Positions 33,800-41,942 of a DNA stretch of 64,000 bases are shown here, one piece after another. Each line of letters opens with the position of its first letter. Positions within the stretch are counted from its first letter, which is position 1. Location of the stretch: positions 2,046,001 through 2,110,000 of the forward strand of contig CAWGHD010000002.1 in the NCBI GenBank assembly GCA_963822295.1. Direction: 5' to 3'. Under the pieces are notes generated by a model that ran no database searches, was not told the origin of the DNA, and saw only the letters and a program-made list of their open reading frames with translations. This stretch comes from VRUE01 sp963822295. GTDB lineage: Bacteria; Actinomycetota; Thermoleophilia; Solirubrobacterales; 70-9. Made by a program: the position numbers and the translations under genes.

Positions 33800-34711
33800 G
33801 TGGCCAGGAGAAAGCCCAGGTCGGCTCCATCCCTGACGATCGCGCTCGGAGCCCTCGCCCTGGCCCTTGCGCTGCCGGGCTGGAGCGCCGCCCATCACGT
33901 GACCGCGAGCCCCGAAGTCTCGGCCCTGCTCGGCGAGCCCCGCGGGAGCTCCTGGGAGGTGAAGGTGAATTGGGCGATCAACTGCAGCGGCACGCAGAAC
34001 CCGAACTACGGCGGCAACCTCAGCCTCGTCGATATGGCCAACGGCGAGGAAATCTATCTCGGCGGGGTTTTCTCGGGAGACGGCCAGGAGGTCGTCGGGG
34101 TGAGCAGGAAGAGGACCCGCCGGGTGCTCCGCCCGCGGCTCACAGGCTTCTGCGCGAGCGGACTCCCAGAGCTGCACGGGTCGGACACGATGGAGGCGAT
34201 CGGCAATCCGGTTGTGGTGCCCCCGCTGGACACCGGCGGCAGCGGTGGCGGCTCGGGCGGCGGCCACGGTTCGCAGGGCGGCCGCGACTTCCCGGGCAAC
34301 GACTTCGGCGGCCCGACGGACCCGCTCGGCGCCGGCGGCTGCGCGATCGAGCGCCGCGGCACTGCCGGGCCGGACACCCTGAACGGCACCCCCACCGGTG
34401 AGTTGATCTTCGGCCTCGCCGGCGACGACGTGATTCGGGGACGCGGCGGCAACGACTGCCTGCTCGGGGACGCCGGCGACGACCGGCTGCTCGGGGGCAG
34501 GGGCGGCGACCGGCTGACCGGTGGCGCGGGCGCGGACCGGCTGCGTGGCGGCGCGGGTGTCAACCGCTACGACGCGGGGCCGGGGAGCGACGCGATCGCC
34601 GCCGTCAACGGGCGCAGCGAGCTGGTCTCCTGCGGCGGGGGCCGCGACCGCGCCAAGGTCGACCGCTCGGACCGCGTCGGCGGCTGTGAGCGGCTGACGA
34701 TCGCGCCCTGA
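33800..34711 (+). CDS. Secreted protein with RTX-type calcium-binding repeats
   Basis: A 303-residue exported protein. The signal peptide (PSLTIALGALALALALPGWSAA) precedes a beta-rich domain with two cysteines (AINCSGTQNPNYGG, LTGFCASGL). A glycine linker (GGSGGGSGGGHGSQGG) follows, then about six RTX-type nonapeptide repeats (GPDTLNGTP, GLAGDDVIRGRGGNDCLLGD, GGAGADRLRGG). Such repeats fold into calcium-filled beta-rolls. The GTG at 33800 begins the signal peptide. An ATG at 33741 would add 20 residues and lies within the Zur box. The gene is divergent from the metal transporter. Confidence 0.8.
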   Translation: MARRKPRSAPSLTIALGALALALALPGWSAAHHVTASPEVSALLGEPRGSSWEVKVNWAINCSGTQNPNYGGNLSLVDMANGEEIYLGGVFSGDGQEVVGVSRKRTRRVLRPRLTGFCASGLPELHGSDTMEAIGNPVVVPPLDTGGSGGGSGGGHGSQGGRDFPGNDFGGPTDPLGAGGCAIERRGTAGPDTLNGTPTGELIFGLAGDDVIRGRGGNDCLLGDAGDDRLLGGRGGDRLTGGAGADRLRGGAGVNRYDAGPGSDAIAAVNGRSELVSCGGGRDRAKVDRSDRVGGCERLTIAP

Positions 34712-34713
34712 TC

Positions 34714-35328
34714 TCAGTTGCCGGTGATCGAGAAGTGCTGGTAGTCCTTCGGCCACGGCCAGTCGCCGGCCCATTTCCATCCGGCGGCGGCGAAGGCCCG
34801 CACCGCCCGCCCGCCGACCATCCCCGGCCGGTGGCGGGAGCGGCGCACGAACGGGGCGCCGGCCGGCGGTGAGACGTGGCCGGTCCCGGTCACGTAGGGG
34901 TTCTCGATCGGGTTGACGTCGATCGCCCGCCCGTATGCGTGTTCGGACCAGCTTTCGGTGCCGGCGACGAAGCGGCAGTTGAAGGCCGAGGTGTTGTCGG
35001 CGGCCATGCTGCGACGGTCGTCGGCGCCGTAGGCGTCGACGAGGCGCATCCGCCGGATCGGGAAGCGCAGCCTGTAGAGGGAGCGCATCGCCCGCAGCAT
35101 GCCGGCGGCGGCGTCGCGGTGGACGACGAGCCGGCCGCGATGGACGCGACCGTCGAAGCCCCAGTGGTCGACGCTCAGCAGCCGCAGCCCGTCGAAGCCG
35201 ACCGGGCAGCCCCGGTGCATGGAGACGCCGCTCATCCGCGCCCGGGTCTCGGCGTCGATCCGCTCGGCGCGGCCGTCGAAGGGCGGCGCCAGGGCCGCAG
35301 CGAGGGCAAGCGCGAGCACGGCTTTCAT
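34714..35328 (-). CDS. M15-type (D-Ala-D-Ala carboxypeptidase-like) secreted peptidase
   Basis: A 204-residue exported protein. Signal-like MKAVLALALAAALAPPFDG is followed by LRLLSVDHWGFDGRVHRGRLVVH and the zinc motif SEHAYGRAIDVNP (His and Asp ligands of the M15/VanY fold). The third ligand is in PWPKDYQHFS near the C-terminus. The conserved NTSAFNCRF segment is typical of M15C-like proteins. It probably trims peptidoglycan stem peptides. ATG at 35328 is the first before the signal peptide. It converges with the RTX-like gene, stops 2 bases apart. Confidence 0.85.
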   Translation of the reverse strand: MKAVLALALAAALAPPFDGRAERIDAETRARMSGVSMHRGCPVGFDGLRLLSVDHWGFDGRVHRGRLVVHRDAAAGMLRAMRSLYRLRFPIRRMRLVDAYGADDRRSMAADNTSAFNCRFVAGTESWSEHAYGRAIDVNPIENPYVTGTGHVSPPAGAPFVRRSRHRPGMVGGRAVRAFAAAGWKWAGDWPWPKDYQHFSITGN

Positions 35329-35383
35329 CGGGAACAAGCTAGCGGGGAGATTGGCGTCTCCCCCGCCGGGGTATCCGGCTCCC

Positions 35384-35539
35384 ATGAGCAGACTCGAGAC
35401 ACCGCAGCCCCCGCAGCCCGGCCCGCCGGGGCCGCCGGTCCCCGACCCGACCCCCGGGCCTCCCGAACCGCCGAGCCCGGACCCGGTTCCCGAGCCGGCT
35501 CCGCCGGCACCCGAGATCGCGGCGGCGGCCTCCGCCTAG
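35384..35539 (+). CDS. Short proline-rich peptide gene (tentative)
   Basis: A 51-codon frame from ATG at 35384: MSRLETPQPPQPGPPGPP, then alternating PxP with Asp/Glu, ending EIAAAASA. There is no signal peptide. It lies 9 bases before the cupin gene in the same orientation. Pro-rich composition can arise by chance in GC-rich DNA, so this is uncertain; the clean ATG and spacing to the next gene support it weakly. Confidence 0.35.
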   Translation: MSRLETPQPPQPGPPGPPVPDPTPGPPEPPSPDPVPEPAPPAPEIAAAASA

Positions 35540-35548
35540 GATCCCCGT

Positions 35549-36160
35549 GTGAGCCACCCGGATCCGGACGGAGCGCCGAGCCTCGCGCCGATCGAGGTCG
35601 GCGAGGTCTGGGAGAACCCGGTCACGGGTGAGCGGGCCCGCATCGTCGAGATGCCGTGGCGGAACCCGGAGGGGCGGGCGGTCGCCGAGCTGACGGCGCT
35701 GCCTGGAGCGCGGGTCGCCGGCGAGCACCTGCACCCGGCGACGCACGAGCGCTTCAGCACCATCGAGGGCGAGCTCACCGTGATGCGGAACGGGCAGCGC
35801 TCCGTGCTCGGCCCGGGCGAGTCCGCGGACATCGCGCCGGGCGTCTGGCACGACTGGTGGAACGAGGGAGAGGTGGACGCGCTGGTCCGGGTCGAGATCA
35901 CGCCCGGGGAGCGCTTCGTCCACATGATCGAGACCCTCTTCGGCCTCGCCCGCGGCGGCCACCTGGACGCCAAGGGGATGCCGAGCCCCCTGCAGCTGGC
36001 GCTGCTCGGCCGCGAGTTCTCGGACGTGATCGTCTTCAAGCGGCCGCCACGGGCGATCCAGCCCGTTCTCTTCGGCCTGCTCGCCCCGATCGCGAGGATG
36101 CGCGGCTACCGGGCCACCTATCCGAGCCTCTCGCGGACCACCCTGGCGCCGCGGACCTAG
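35549..36160 (+). CDS. Cupin-domain protein
   Basis: A 203-residue single-domain cupin. Motif 1 is GEHLHPATHERFSTIEGELTV (the HxH...E pattern), and motif 2 is GPGESADIAPGVWHDWWNEG (P...H). A C-terminal helical tail of about 70 residues follows (MIETLFGLARGGHLD, PIARMRGYRATYPS). The His and Glu ligands suggest a metal-binding site. The reaction is unknown. The start is GTG at 35549. Its stop overlaps the stop region of the convergent TetR gene by 4 bases. Confidence 0.88.
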   Translation: MSHPDPDGAPSLAPIEVGEVWENPVTGERARIVEMPWRNPEGRAVAELTALPGARVAGEHLHPATHERFSTIEGELTVMRNGQRSVLGPGESADIAPGVWHDWWNEGEVDALVRVEITPGERFVHMIETLFGLARGGHLDAKGMPSPLQLALLGREFSDVIVFKRPPRAIQPVLFGLLAPIARMRGYRATYPSLSRTTLAPRT

Positions 36161-36876
36161 GAGGCCCTGCACTCCTCCAGCTCGCCGGTGGGCGGAGTCG
36201 CGAGGGCGGCGCGGCGCGCCTCGGAGTGGCCGAGGTACGGGGTGAGGACGAGCTGGACGAGTTCGGACTGGATGCCGGGCAGGCGGTCGGCTTCCTCGTT
36301 GAGGAGGCGGGCGCCGACGACCGACATCGCCGCGCCGATCACCGCCCGCTCGGTGGTGTCGGGCTGCGAGGAGGCTTCGGGGGCTCCCTCGCCGGCGGGG
36401 CGCAGCATCTCGGCCAGGCGCCGGTGGGTCGTGAGGCCGTGCTTGGCGAGCAGCGGGTCGGAGGCGGCGGGATAGGTCTCGATCACGAGAAGCGCCTCTC
36501 CCGGCTTCGCGGCCGCGAAGCCGAGCACCGCCCCGATGCCCTCCGCGACACGTTCGGCCCAGTCCTGCCGGGGGGGCTCGCAGGTGGCGAGGATCGCCTC
36601 GCAGAGGTGCTCGAAGGCGGCCTCATGGGCGGCCAGCACGCACTCGTGCTTGTCGCCGAACTGCTCATAGAAGGTGGCGCGCGAGACCCCGGCTCCCTCG
36701 ATCACCTGGTCCACCGTGAGCGCGGTGTAGCCGAACTCGGTGAGGGCTTCGGTCGTGGCGGTCAGCAGCCGCTGGCGCTGGTTCGCGGCCACCTCGGCAC
36801 GGGGAATCTTGTGCCGGCCGCGGGGCAGCCTTCCGCCGTTCCGGCCGTCGGCGCCGTTCGGGCCGTCGGCGCTCAA
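36157..36876 (-). CDS. TetR-family regulator (TetR1), probable autoregulator of a three-site regulon
   Basis: About 239 residues from TTG at 36876 (GGGAG seven bases upstream). The HTH is complete: RLLTATTEALTEFGYTALTVDQVIEGAGVSRATFYEQFGDKHECV. The C-terminal ligand/dimer domain ends AVIGAAMSVVGARLLNEEAD, then QSELVQLVLTPYLGHSEARRA. Other in-frame starts exist (GTG 36990, ATG 37074), but 37074 lies within the promoter at 37065 and the coding of 36990 would run through a strong hairpin. The promoter matches those of the HTH-less paralogue at 37222 and the giant secreted-protein operon. Self-regulation and control of those two are inferred. Confidence 0.8.
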   Translation of the reverse strand: MSADGPNGADGRNGGRLPRGRHKIPRAEVAANQRQRLLTATTEALTEFGYTALTVDQVIEGAGVSRATFYEQFGDKHECVLAAHEAAFEHLCEAILATCEPPRQDWAERVAEGIGAVLGFAAAKPGEALLVIETYPAASDPLLAKHGLTTHRRLAEMLRPAGEGAPEASSQPDTTERAVIGAAMSVVGARLLNEEADRLPGIQSELVQLVLTPYLGHSEARRAALATPPTGELEECRAS

Positions 36877-36916
36877 CCCGGGCTCCCGGACGGCGTCTGC
36901 ACGGAGGGCGGTGCCG

Positions 36917-36967
36917 TACGCAAACGGCCCGGAGGGAATGGGACTCCCCCCCGGGCCGAGTTGCGTG
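36917..36967 (-). promoter_or_regulatory. Strong hairpin in the TetR1 leader
   Basis: An inner stem GGCCCGG (36926-36932) pairs with CCGGGCC (36951-36957), strengthened by GGG/CCC inside. An outer ACGCAA/TTGCGT stem adds to it. It sits between the TetR1 promoter and the favoured TTG start, so it may be an attenuator. There is no U tract on the downstream side. Confidence 0.45.
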
Positions 36968-37064
36968 CGTATTGCGGAAACGCGCCGCACAGGGAAATGA
37001 CGGGGCGCTCCCAGACCAACCGGTCGGCAGCGAGTTCGCGAGGTTGCGCCTCTCGCATGGCTAT

Positions 37065-37095
37065 ATAAGAACATATGCGGACCGGCCTGTCAAGG
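37065..37095 (-). promoter_or_regulatory. Shared promoter/operator, copy P1 (TetR1)
   Basis: On the minus strand: -35 TTGACA (37088-37093), 17-base spacer, -10 TCTTAT (37065-37070). The spacer contains, in plus orientation, GAACATA, two bases, then CGGACC. It matches P2 at 26 of 31 positions and P3 at the 22 positions common to all three. Confidence 0.75.
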
Positions 37096-37171
37096 TGTGC
37101 CGTATTGAATCCGCTTTAACAAGCGGAGTTAAAGAAACACCAGCGTACTGCGAGGGTCCGTCTCCGCGCAG

Positions 37172-37199
37172 GGGTGCGCCGCCCGAGCCCGGCGCACCC
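37172..37199 (-). terminator. Hairpin downstream of the HTH-less TetR paralogue
   Basis: A 10-bp stem, GGGTGCGCCG with CGGCGCACCC, and an 8-base loop, 22 bases after the stop at 37222. There is no strong U tract. It separates TetR2 from the TetR1 promoter. The rest of 37096-37171 holds only a small alternative hairpin (TCCGCTTTAACAAGCGGA). Confidence 0.5.
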
Positions 37200-37221
37200 T
37201 TCTCACCCTGCCCTGAGGTCT

Positions 37222-37686
37222 CTAGGCGGCCGATTCGGCGCAGCGCCTGGCCTCGTCGAAACCGACGTAGGGCAGGAGCGCGAGATAGACGAGGTCGGGT
37301 GCGACCTCGTCGAGGCGATCGACACGGTCGGCGCGCAGATGCTCGCCGACGACGGAGGCGATGCTGTTGACCACGGCATGGTCGGTCGAGGCGGTGGGAC
37401 GGCGATCCTCCGGGGTGTTGTGACAGAGCCGCGTCGAGAACGAGGAGATCAGGCTGTCGTACTCGTCGGTCCCGGCCCCGCGGGAGTTGATGGTCAGCGC
37501 CCGGCCGGCGGCGGGATTGGCGATCGCGAAGGCGAGTGCGGCGCGGATGCTGGCGGCGAACCTCGCCGGCCACTCGCCCTCGCTACCCCATCCTCCCGAC
37601 ACGGCGCTGTGGAGCTGCTCGAGGCTGCCCTCGAAATCGGGGGCTCCGCGCTCCACATCGATTACCGCTTCCGCTGACTGGCTCAT
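37222..37686 (-). CDS. TetR-like ligand-binding domain without a DNA-binding domain (TetR2)
   Basis: A 154-residue protein from ATG 37686, chosen because GGGAGG lies 6 bases upstream. It aligns with the C-terminal domain of TetR1: FAASIRAALAFAIANPAAGRAL corresponds to the TetR1 VAEGIGAVLGFAAAKPGEALL region, and SIASVVGEHLRADRVDRLDE plus LVYLALLPYVGFDEARR match the C-terminal end. No helix-turn-helix precedes it, and the promoter 37 bases upstream leaves no space for one. It could heterodimerise with TetR1 and titrate it, or bind the same ligand. The function is inference. Confidence 0.7.
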   Translation of the reverse strand: MSQSAEAVIDVERGAPDFEGSLEQLHSAVSGGWGSEGEWPARFAASIRAALAFAIANPAAGRALTINSRGAGTDEYDSLISSFSTRLCHNTPEDRRPTASTDHAVVNSIASVVGEHLRADRVDRLDEVAPDLVYLALLPYVGFDEARRCAESAA

Positions 37687-37722
37687 ACCGACCCTCCCTT
37701 CCATCTCAAAGAGCAGGGTTTT

Positions 37723-37753
37723 ATAAGAACATAAACGGACCAGTATGTCAAGG
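37723..37753 (-). promoter_or_regulatory. Shared promoter/operator, copy P2 (TetR2)
   Basis: On the minus strand: -35 TTGACA (37746-37751), 17-base spacer, -10 TCTTAT (37723-37728). The spacer carries GAACATA, two bases, CGGACC (plus orientation). ACATA and TATGT form an inverted repeat around the CGGACC core in this copy. It lies 37 bases before the TetR2 ATG. Confidence 0.75.
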
Positions 37754-37860
37754 TCCGGGTCTGTGGCGACCCGTTTGCGGCCATCTGGGCACCCGCGTGA
37801 TCCCCGTCCTAGAGCCAAAAACAGGCAGGTCACGATGACCCTCGCCGGGCGCGCCGAAAC

Positions 37861-37894
37861 GGACTGAACGCGTACCAGGGGACTGATCGCGTAC
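37861..37894. repeat. Two 15-bp direct repeats, 19 bp apart
   Basis: GGACTGAACGCGTAC at 37861 and GGACTGATCGCGTAC at 37880 (14 of 15 identical). They lie between the TetR2 promoter and the stop of the secreted protein at 37909. Two-turn spacing suggests a protein binding site. Apart from this, 37754-37908 shows no coding sequence. Confidence 0.4.
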
Positions 37895-37908
37895 GGAGAG
37901 ACCGCTCG

Positions 37909-38709
37909 CTACCGAGCGCGGCAGCTGCGGACCGATTCGGTCGTCAGGTCGTCGCCGCCGGCGAAGGTGTACGTGGCGCGGGCGAATGAGAGGAACCCCG
38001 AGGTGAACCCGGTGGGGAGTGGGCAGGAGGCGCTGAGATAGCTGCGGCGCACGCCGTCGTGGACGAAGCTGCGCGCGATGTCGACGCGGAAGCTCGCGAC
38101 GTGGGGCCAGGTGCCGACCGAGCGCCGGATCGTGGCGACGAGGATCGTGTGGAACGAGCCCTCGGGGTTGCGCCTGACCGTGAAGGGGATGATGAACGAG
38201 ACCGGCGGGTTGCTCGTGTAGGCATGCACGAGCACGGCTCGCCGGCCGACCTTGGACCTGCCGTTGAAAGCGGCGAGGTAGGCGCGGACCCCGAATGGTT
38301 CCTGGCCCGGCACGAAGATCTTCGCGGCCAGCCGGCCGCGGCCGACCAGCGAGCCCCCACAGGCATCGACCGCCTGCTGGGTCGCGGTGCCGCGGAGCCT
38401 GGCCTGGGGGCAGACCGGCAGCCCTTTGGTCCGCAGTTTCCCCCTCCAGGCCAGCTCGAGTTTGAGCCGGTTGACGCGGGGAAGCGGCGACCTGTCGGCG
38501 GTCTGGACTCCCCCTTCGAGGTGGACGGCGACCGGCACGGCGTGGTCCCGGGGCAGCTTGAAGGGGGAGATGCCGCCGTTGATGGAGACGATCAGGTTGC
38601 CGGTCTGGGTGCGCTCGGCTCCCGCCGGCGCGATCAGCAGCGCAAGCGCCGCGAGGGCGACCAGAGTGATCGCCGGCCAAGCGCGAAACCGCGACACGAT
38701 TTGCCCCAT
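37909..38709 (-). CDS. Secreted protein of unknown function
   Basis: A 266-residue exported protein. The signal peptide is FRAWPAITLVALAALALLIAPAGA, here ending before ERTQTGNL. The mature part is beta-rich with four cysteines (LPVCPQARLRG, VDACGGSLVGRG, SASCPLPTGF, RSCRAR) and includes LAAKIFVPGQEPFGVRAYLAAF. The 'CPxxRxRGTxxQQAxxxCGxxLVGxG' pattern resembles repeat modules in the giant B proteins (CP..S.VG.....PL.G). GAGGTGAAG precedes the ATG at 38709; GTG at 38715 is an alternative. An AT-rich stretch (TTAAAACAGAGTTAAG) just upstream is a likely promoter region. Confidence 0.75.
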   Translation of the reverse strand: MGQIVSRFRAWPAITLVALAALALLIAPAGAERTQTGNLIVSINGGISPFKLPRDHAVPVAVHLEGGVQTADRSPLPRVNRLKLELAWRGKLRTKGLPVCPQARLRGTATQQAVDACGGSLVGRGRLAAKIFVPGQEPFGVRAYLAAFNGRSKVGRRAVLVHAYTSNPPVSFIIPFTVRRNPEGSFHTILVATIRRSVGTWPHVASFRVDIARSFVHDGVRRSYLSASCPLPTGFTSGFLSFARATYTFAGGDDLTTESVRSCRAR

Positions 38710-38822
38710 CTTCACCTCGTTCCCCCTCGATGGCCCCCCTGTTAAAACAGAGTTAAGAGCCTCCCTGCATCTTAAACCCTTATGTCTCCAAAAGTGCCTC
38801 GCGGTACATCGGCGTCCGCAAA

Positions 38823-41800
38823 CTAGAGGCGATGCGGGTCCAGATTGGGCAGCAGCCGGTCGAGCCAGGGCGGCGCGTGCCAGACCCGGTCGCCCAGCTT
38901 CAGCATCAGCGCCGGCAGCAGCACGATGCGGACGACGGTGGCATCGAGCAGGATCGCGACGGTCAGGCCCACCCCCATCTGGCTCACGGTCGCGACCGGC
39001 GCCGCCGCGAAGGAGATGAAGACAGCGGCCATGATCGCCGCCGCGCCGGTGATCACCGAGGCGGTCTTCTCGAGCCCGAAGGTGATCGCGGCGCGGTTGT
39101 CGCCGTCCTCGACGTAGCGTTCGCGCATGCGGGCCAGGAGGAAGACCGCGTAGTCGATCGAGAGGCCGAAGGTGACGCCGAAGATCGCCGCGGCCCCCAC
39201 GGTGTCGATATAGGGGTGCCCACCGAGCGGATAGCCCTCCGGGATCCGGCAGACGAGCGCCATCACCCCGATCGCCGCCGCCACCGAGGCGAGGTTGAGC
39301 CCGACCGCGATCCCCGCCAGCAGCGGCGCGCGCAGGATCAGGAGCAACATCAGGAAGCAGGCGATGACGACGGCGCCGACGACGAGGGGGATCCGCGCCC
39401 AGGTCACCTCGCCGTAGTCGTTGAGGACCGCCGCGCCGCCGGTCAGCCCGGTCTGGAGGCCGCCCTCCGCGGCGAGCAGCTCGGCGTCTTCGCCGAGCCG
39501 GTCACCCACCTCGCGCGACCCCTCCGTGTTGAGCCCGTAATCGGGGATGACCAGCATCCTCGCGGCCTGGCCGCCGCGGTAGACGCTGACCGCCTCGCCG
39601 GCGAGCGCCTGGCGCCGGGGCGAGGCGCCTTCCAGCGCCGAGAGCACGAAGTAGCCGGAGTCGAAGAGCCCGGGTGAGCTGCGCCGCAGGCGCCTGACGC
39701 CCTCTCCGAGAGGCTCGGCGATGGCTGAGACCCTGACGCTGGAGCGACGCAGGCCGGCTTCGAGCGGCTGCGAGCGCTGGAACCCCTCGGCGAGGCCCTC
39801 CTTGAGGGCGCCGGCGCCGCCCTGGAGGGCGCCCAGGCCCTCGGCGAGCTGTCCCGCCCCGGAGCCGAGCCGTTCGAGGCCGCCGGTCAGCCCCGCCGAG
39901 GCGCCCTCGAGCCGGCCCACCCCGCGTTCGAGCTGCTTGCCCCCGGCGGAGATCCGGTCGAGGCCGCCGTTGACGCGGTCGGCGATGCCGCGCAGGCGGC
40001 GCACTTCGTTGCGGTTGGCGGCGATCGCGCGGGCGAGCGTGCGAGCTTCGCGCGCCTGCGGGACGAGCTCCGGGTTTTCGCGAGCTGCCTCGGCGAGCTC
40101 CCTGGCCAGGGTGCGGGCGCGCGCCAGGCTGCCGCCGCGAATCTGGGGGAGCAGCGACTGCAGGTCGAGCTTCAGCGTCAGGCTGCCGACGGCGGTCCGG
40201 CGCTGCGCGTCGGCGAGTTGGCGCGAGCCCTCGGCGAGGCGCTCGATCCCGGCGCTCGCCTGCTCGCCGCCGGCGGCCGCGCGCTCGAGCCCTTCGGCGA
40301 GCAGGCCGGCGCCGTCCTGGGCCCGCGCGGCGCCCGCTTCGAGCAGGGCGCTGCCGGCGGCGCCCTCGGCGAGGCCGCCGCGGATCTGGTTGACGGCCCG
40401 CGCGGCGTCGCGCAGCCCCGGGCCGAGGCGGGCCAGCCCGGCGACGCCGTCGGAGTCCTCGGAGGTCAGGGTCTCGCCCAACTCGCGCAGCGGCTTCGTC
40501 CCCTTGCCGACCGCGGCGGGGCCGATCACCGCGCGCACGCCGGGCTGGCCGGCGATCGTCCGCTGCCAGCGGCCGAGCAGGGCGAGGCGTGCAGGGGTCG
40601 TGATCGGGCCTTCGGGCGCGGCGGCGACGAGGACGAACGGCGCTTCCCAACCGGGCCCGACAGCCTCTTCGATCGTTTCGGCGTTCTGCCTGGCGTGGTT
40701 CGAGGCCGGGAGCTCGTCGATGCCGGGGGCGGCGGTGGTGAGGGCGAGCGCGGGGGCGGCGAGCAGCGCCAGTGGGACGGCGATCAGCGCCATCGCGAGG
40801 CCGGGGCGGCGGATGGCCCTGGCGGCGAGAGTCGCGACCCGGGACTCGGAGGGCCTGCCGGGGGCGGAGCCGATGCCGCCCGCGTTGACCCGCTTGCCGA
40901 GCAGCGCCAGCAGGCCCGGCAGTCCGGCGACGGCGACCAGGGAGCTGAGAATGGCCGCGACGCCGACCGTGGTGGCGAGCGAGAGCAGCAGCGAGCCGGG
41001 CTGGACGAAGGCCGAGAGGCCGAGGGCGGCGAGCAGCGTGGCGCCGGCGAAGACGGTGGTCCGCCCGGCCGTCGCGCGGCTGCGGATCGCCGCCTCATAT
41101 GGGGTCCGTCCCTCGGCCAGCTCCTCGCGGAAGCGGGAGACGATCAGCAGCGAGTAGTCGACTCCCAGCGCCAGCCCCATCATCGTGCAGACGACGAGGG
41201 AGATCGCGTCGATCGTCATCACCTCGCTGAGCAGGACGAGGACGCCGCGCCCGGCGAGCACCGTCAGGGCGCCGAAGACCAGCGGGATCACCGCCGCGAC
41301 CAGCGAGCGGAAGACGAGCAGGAGAACGATCAGGAGGAGCGGCACGGCCAGCAGCTCGGCGCGCTCGGTGGCGTGGATCGTTTCGTCCTGAAGCGCCCGG
41401 GAGACCGAGGCGAAGCCCGATTGCGTCACCTCGAGCGGCGGGCTCACCTCCTCGTCCACCACCTGGTCGAGTGTCGGGAACCGTCTCCCGCATCGCCGTC
41501 GCCAGCGGCACGTGGAAGTCGACGATGATCATCGCGTCGCGCGCCCTGGGCCGCAGGGCGGCGACCGTGCCCCGGTCCCAGGGCGAGATCACGGTCGCCC
41601 GCGGCATGTGGCGCAGGGCGCGGACCAGGTCCGGCCCCTGCCGTTCGATCTCCCGCGGCGGTCCGCTGAGCAGCACCGCAAACTGCGTCGCCTCGCCGAA
41701 GTGCTCCTCGGCCAGCTCCTCGCCCTTCGCCGACCCCGTCCCGTCGATCGTCAGCGACAACGGGTCGAGCTTGTCTTCGACCCCCAGCCCGACCACGCCG

Positions 41801-41859
41801 AGCACGCCGCAACCGACCAGCACGGCGAGCATGGCCGCGACAGCCGGGCGGAATCTCAC
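38823..41859 (-). CDS. MmpL/RND-family exporter, frameshifted near the N-terminus
   Basis: About 1011 residues after correcting one frameshift near 41471. The start is MRFRPAVAAMLAVLVGCGVLG with a first periplasmic region (TVISPWDRGTVAALRPRA), then after the slip LDQVVDEEVSPPLEV. Two sets of membrane helices contain the MmpL signatures MGLALGVDYSLLIVSRFREE and FGVTFGLSIDYAVFLLARMRE. Between them lies a long periplasmic coiled-coil with glycine-spaced heptads (GGLDRISAGGKQLERGVGRL), as in YhgE/MmpL proteins. Family members export lipids or other hydrophobic compounds by proton exchange. It lies 108 bases upstream of the secreted protein at 37909, same direction. Confidence 0.9.
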
Positions 41860-41886
41860 CTACGGCAACCCTGCGCGCTGATCACC

Positions 41887-41911
41887 CCTGGGATTTTCCC
41901 AGGCTCAGGGG
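41887..41911 (-). terminator. Hairpin after the giant secreted-protein operon
   Basis: CCTGGGA-TTT-TCCCAGG forms a 7-bp stem with a 3-base loop. A competing outer pairing uses CCCCTG and CAGGGG (to 41911). It is 32 bases downstream of the last operon gene (stop at 41943). There is no long U tract. Confidence 0.5.
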
Positions 41912-41942
41912 CGGTTTGCGAACGGAGGCGTACCGATGAGCG

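Noticed and set aside
34390..34640. GC-rich repeats as a possible CRISPR array or minisatellite
   Set aside because: The periodicity is that of RTX nonapeptide codons within a coding frame; there are no spacers.
37000..37074. ATG at 37074 as the TetR1 start
   Set aside because: It lies within the -10/spacer of promoter P1, so it would be upstream of the transcription start.
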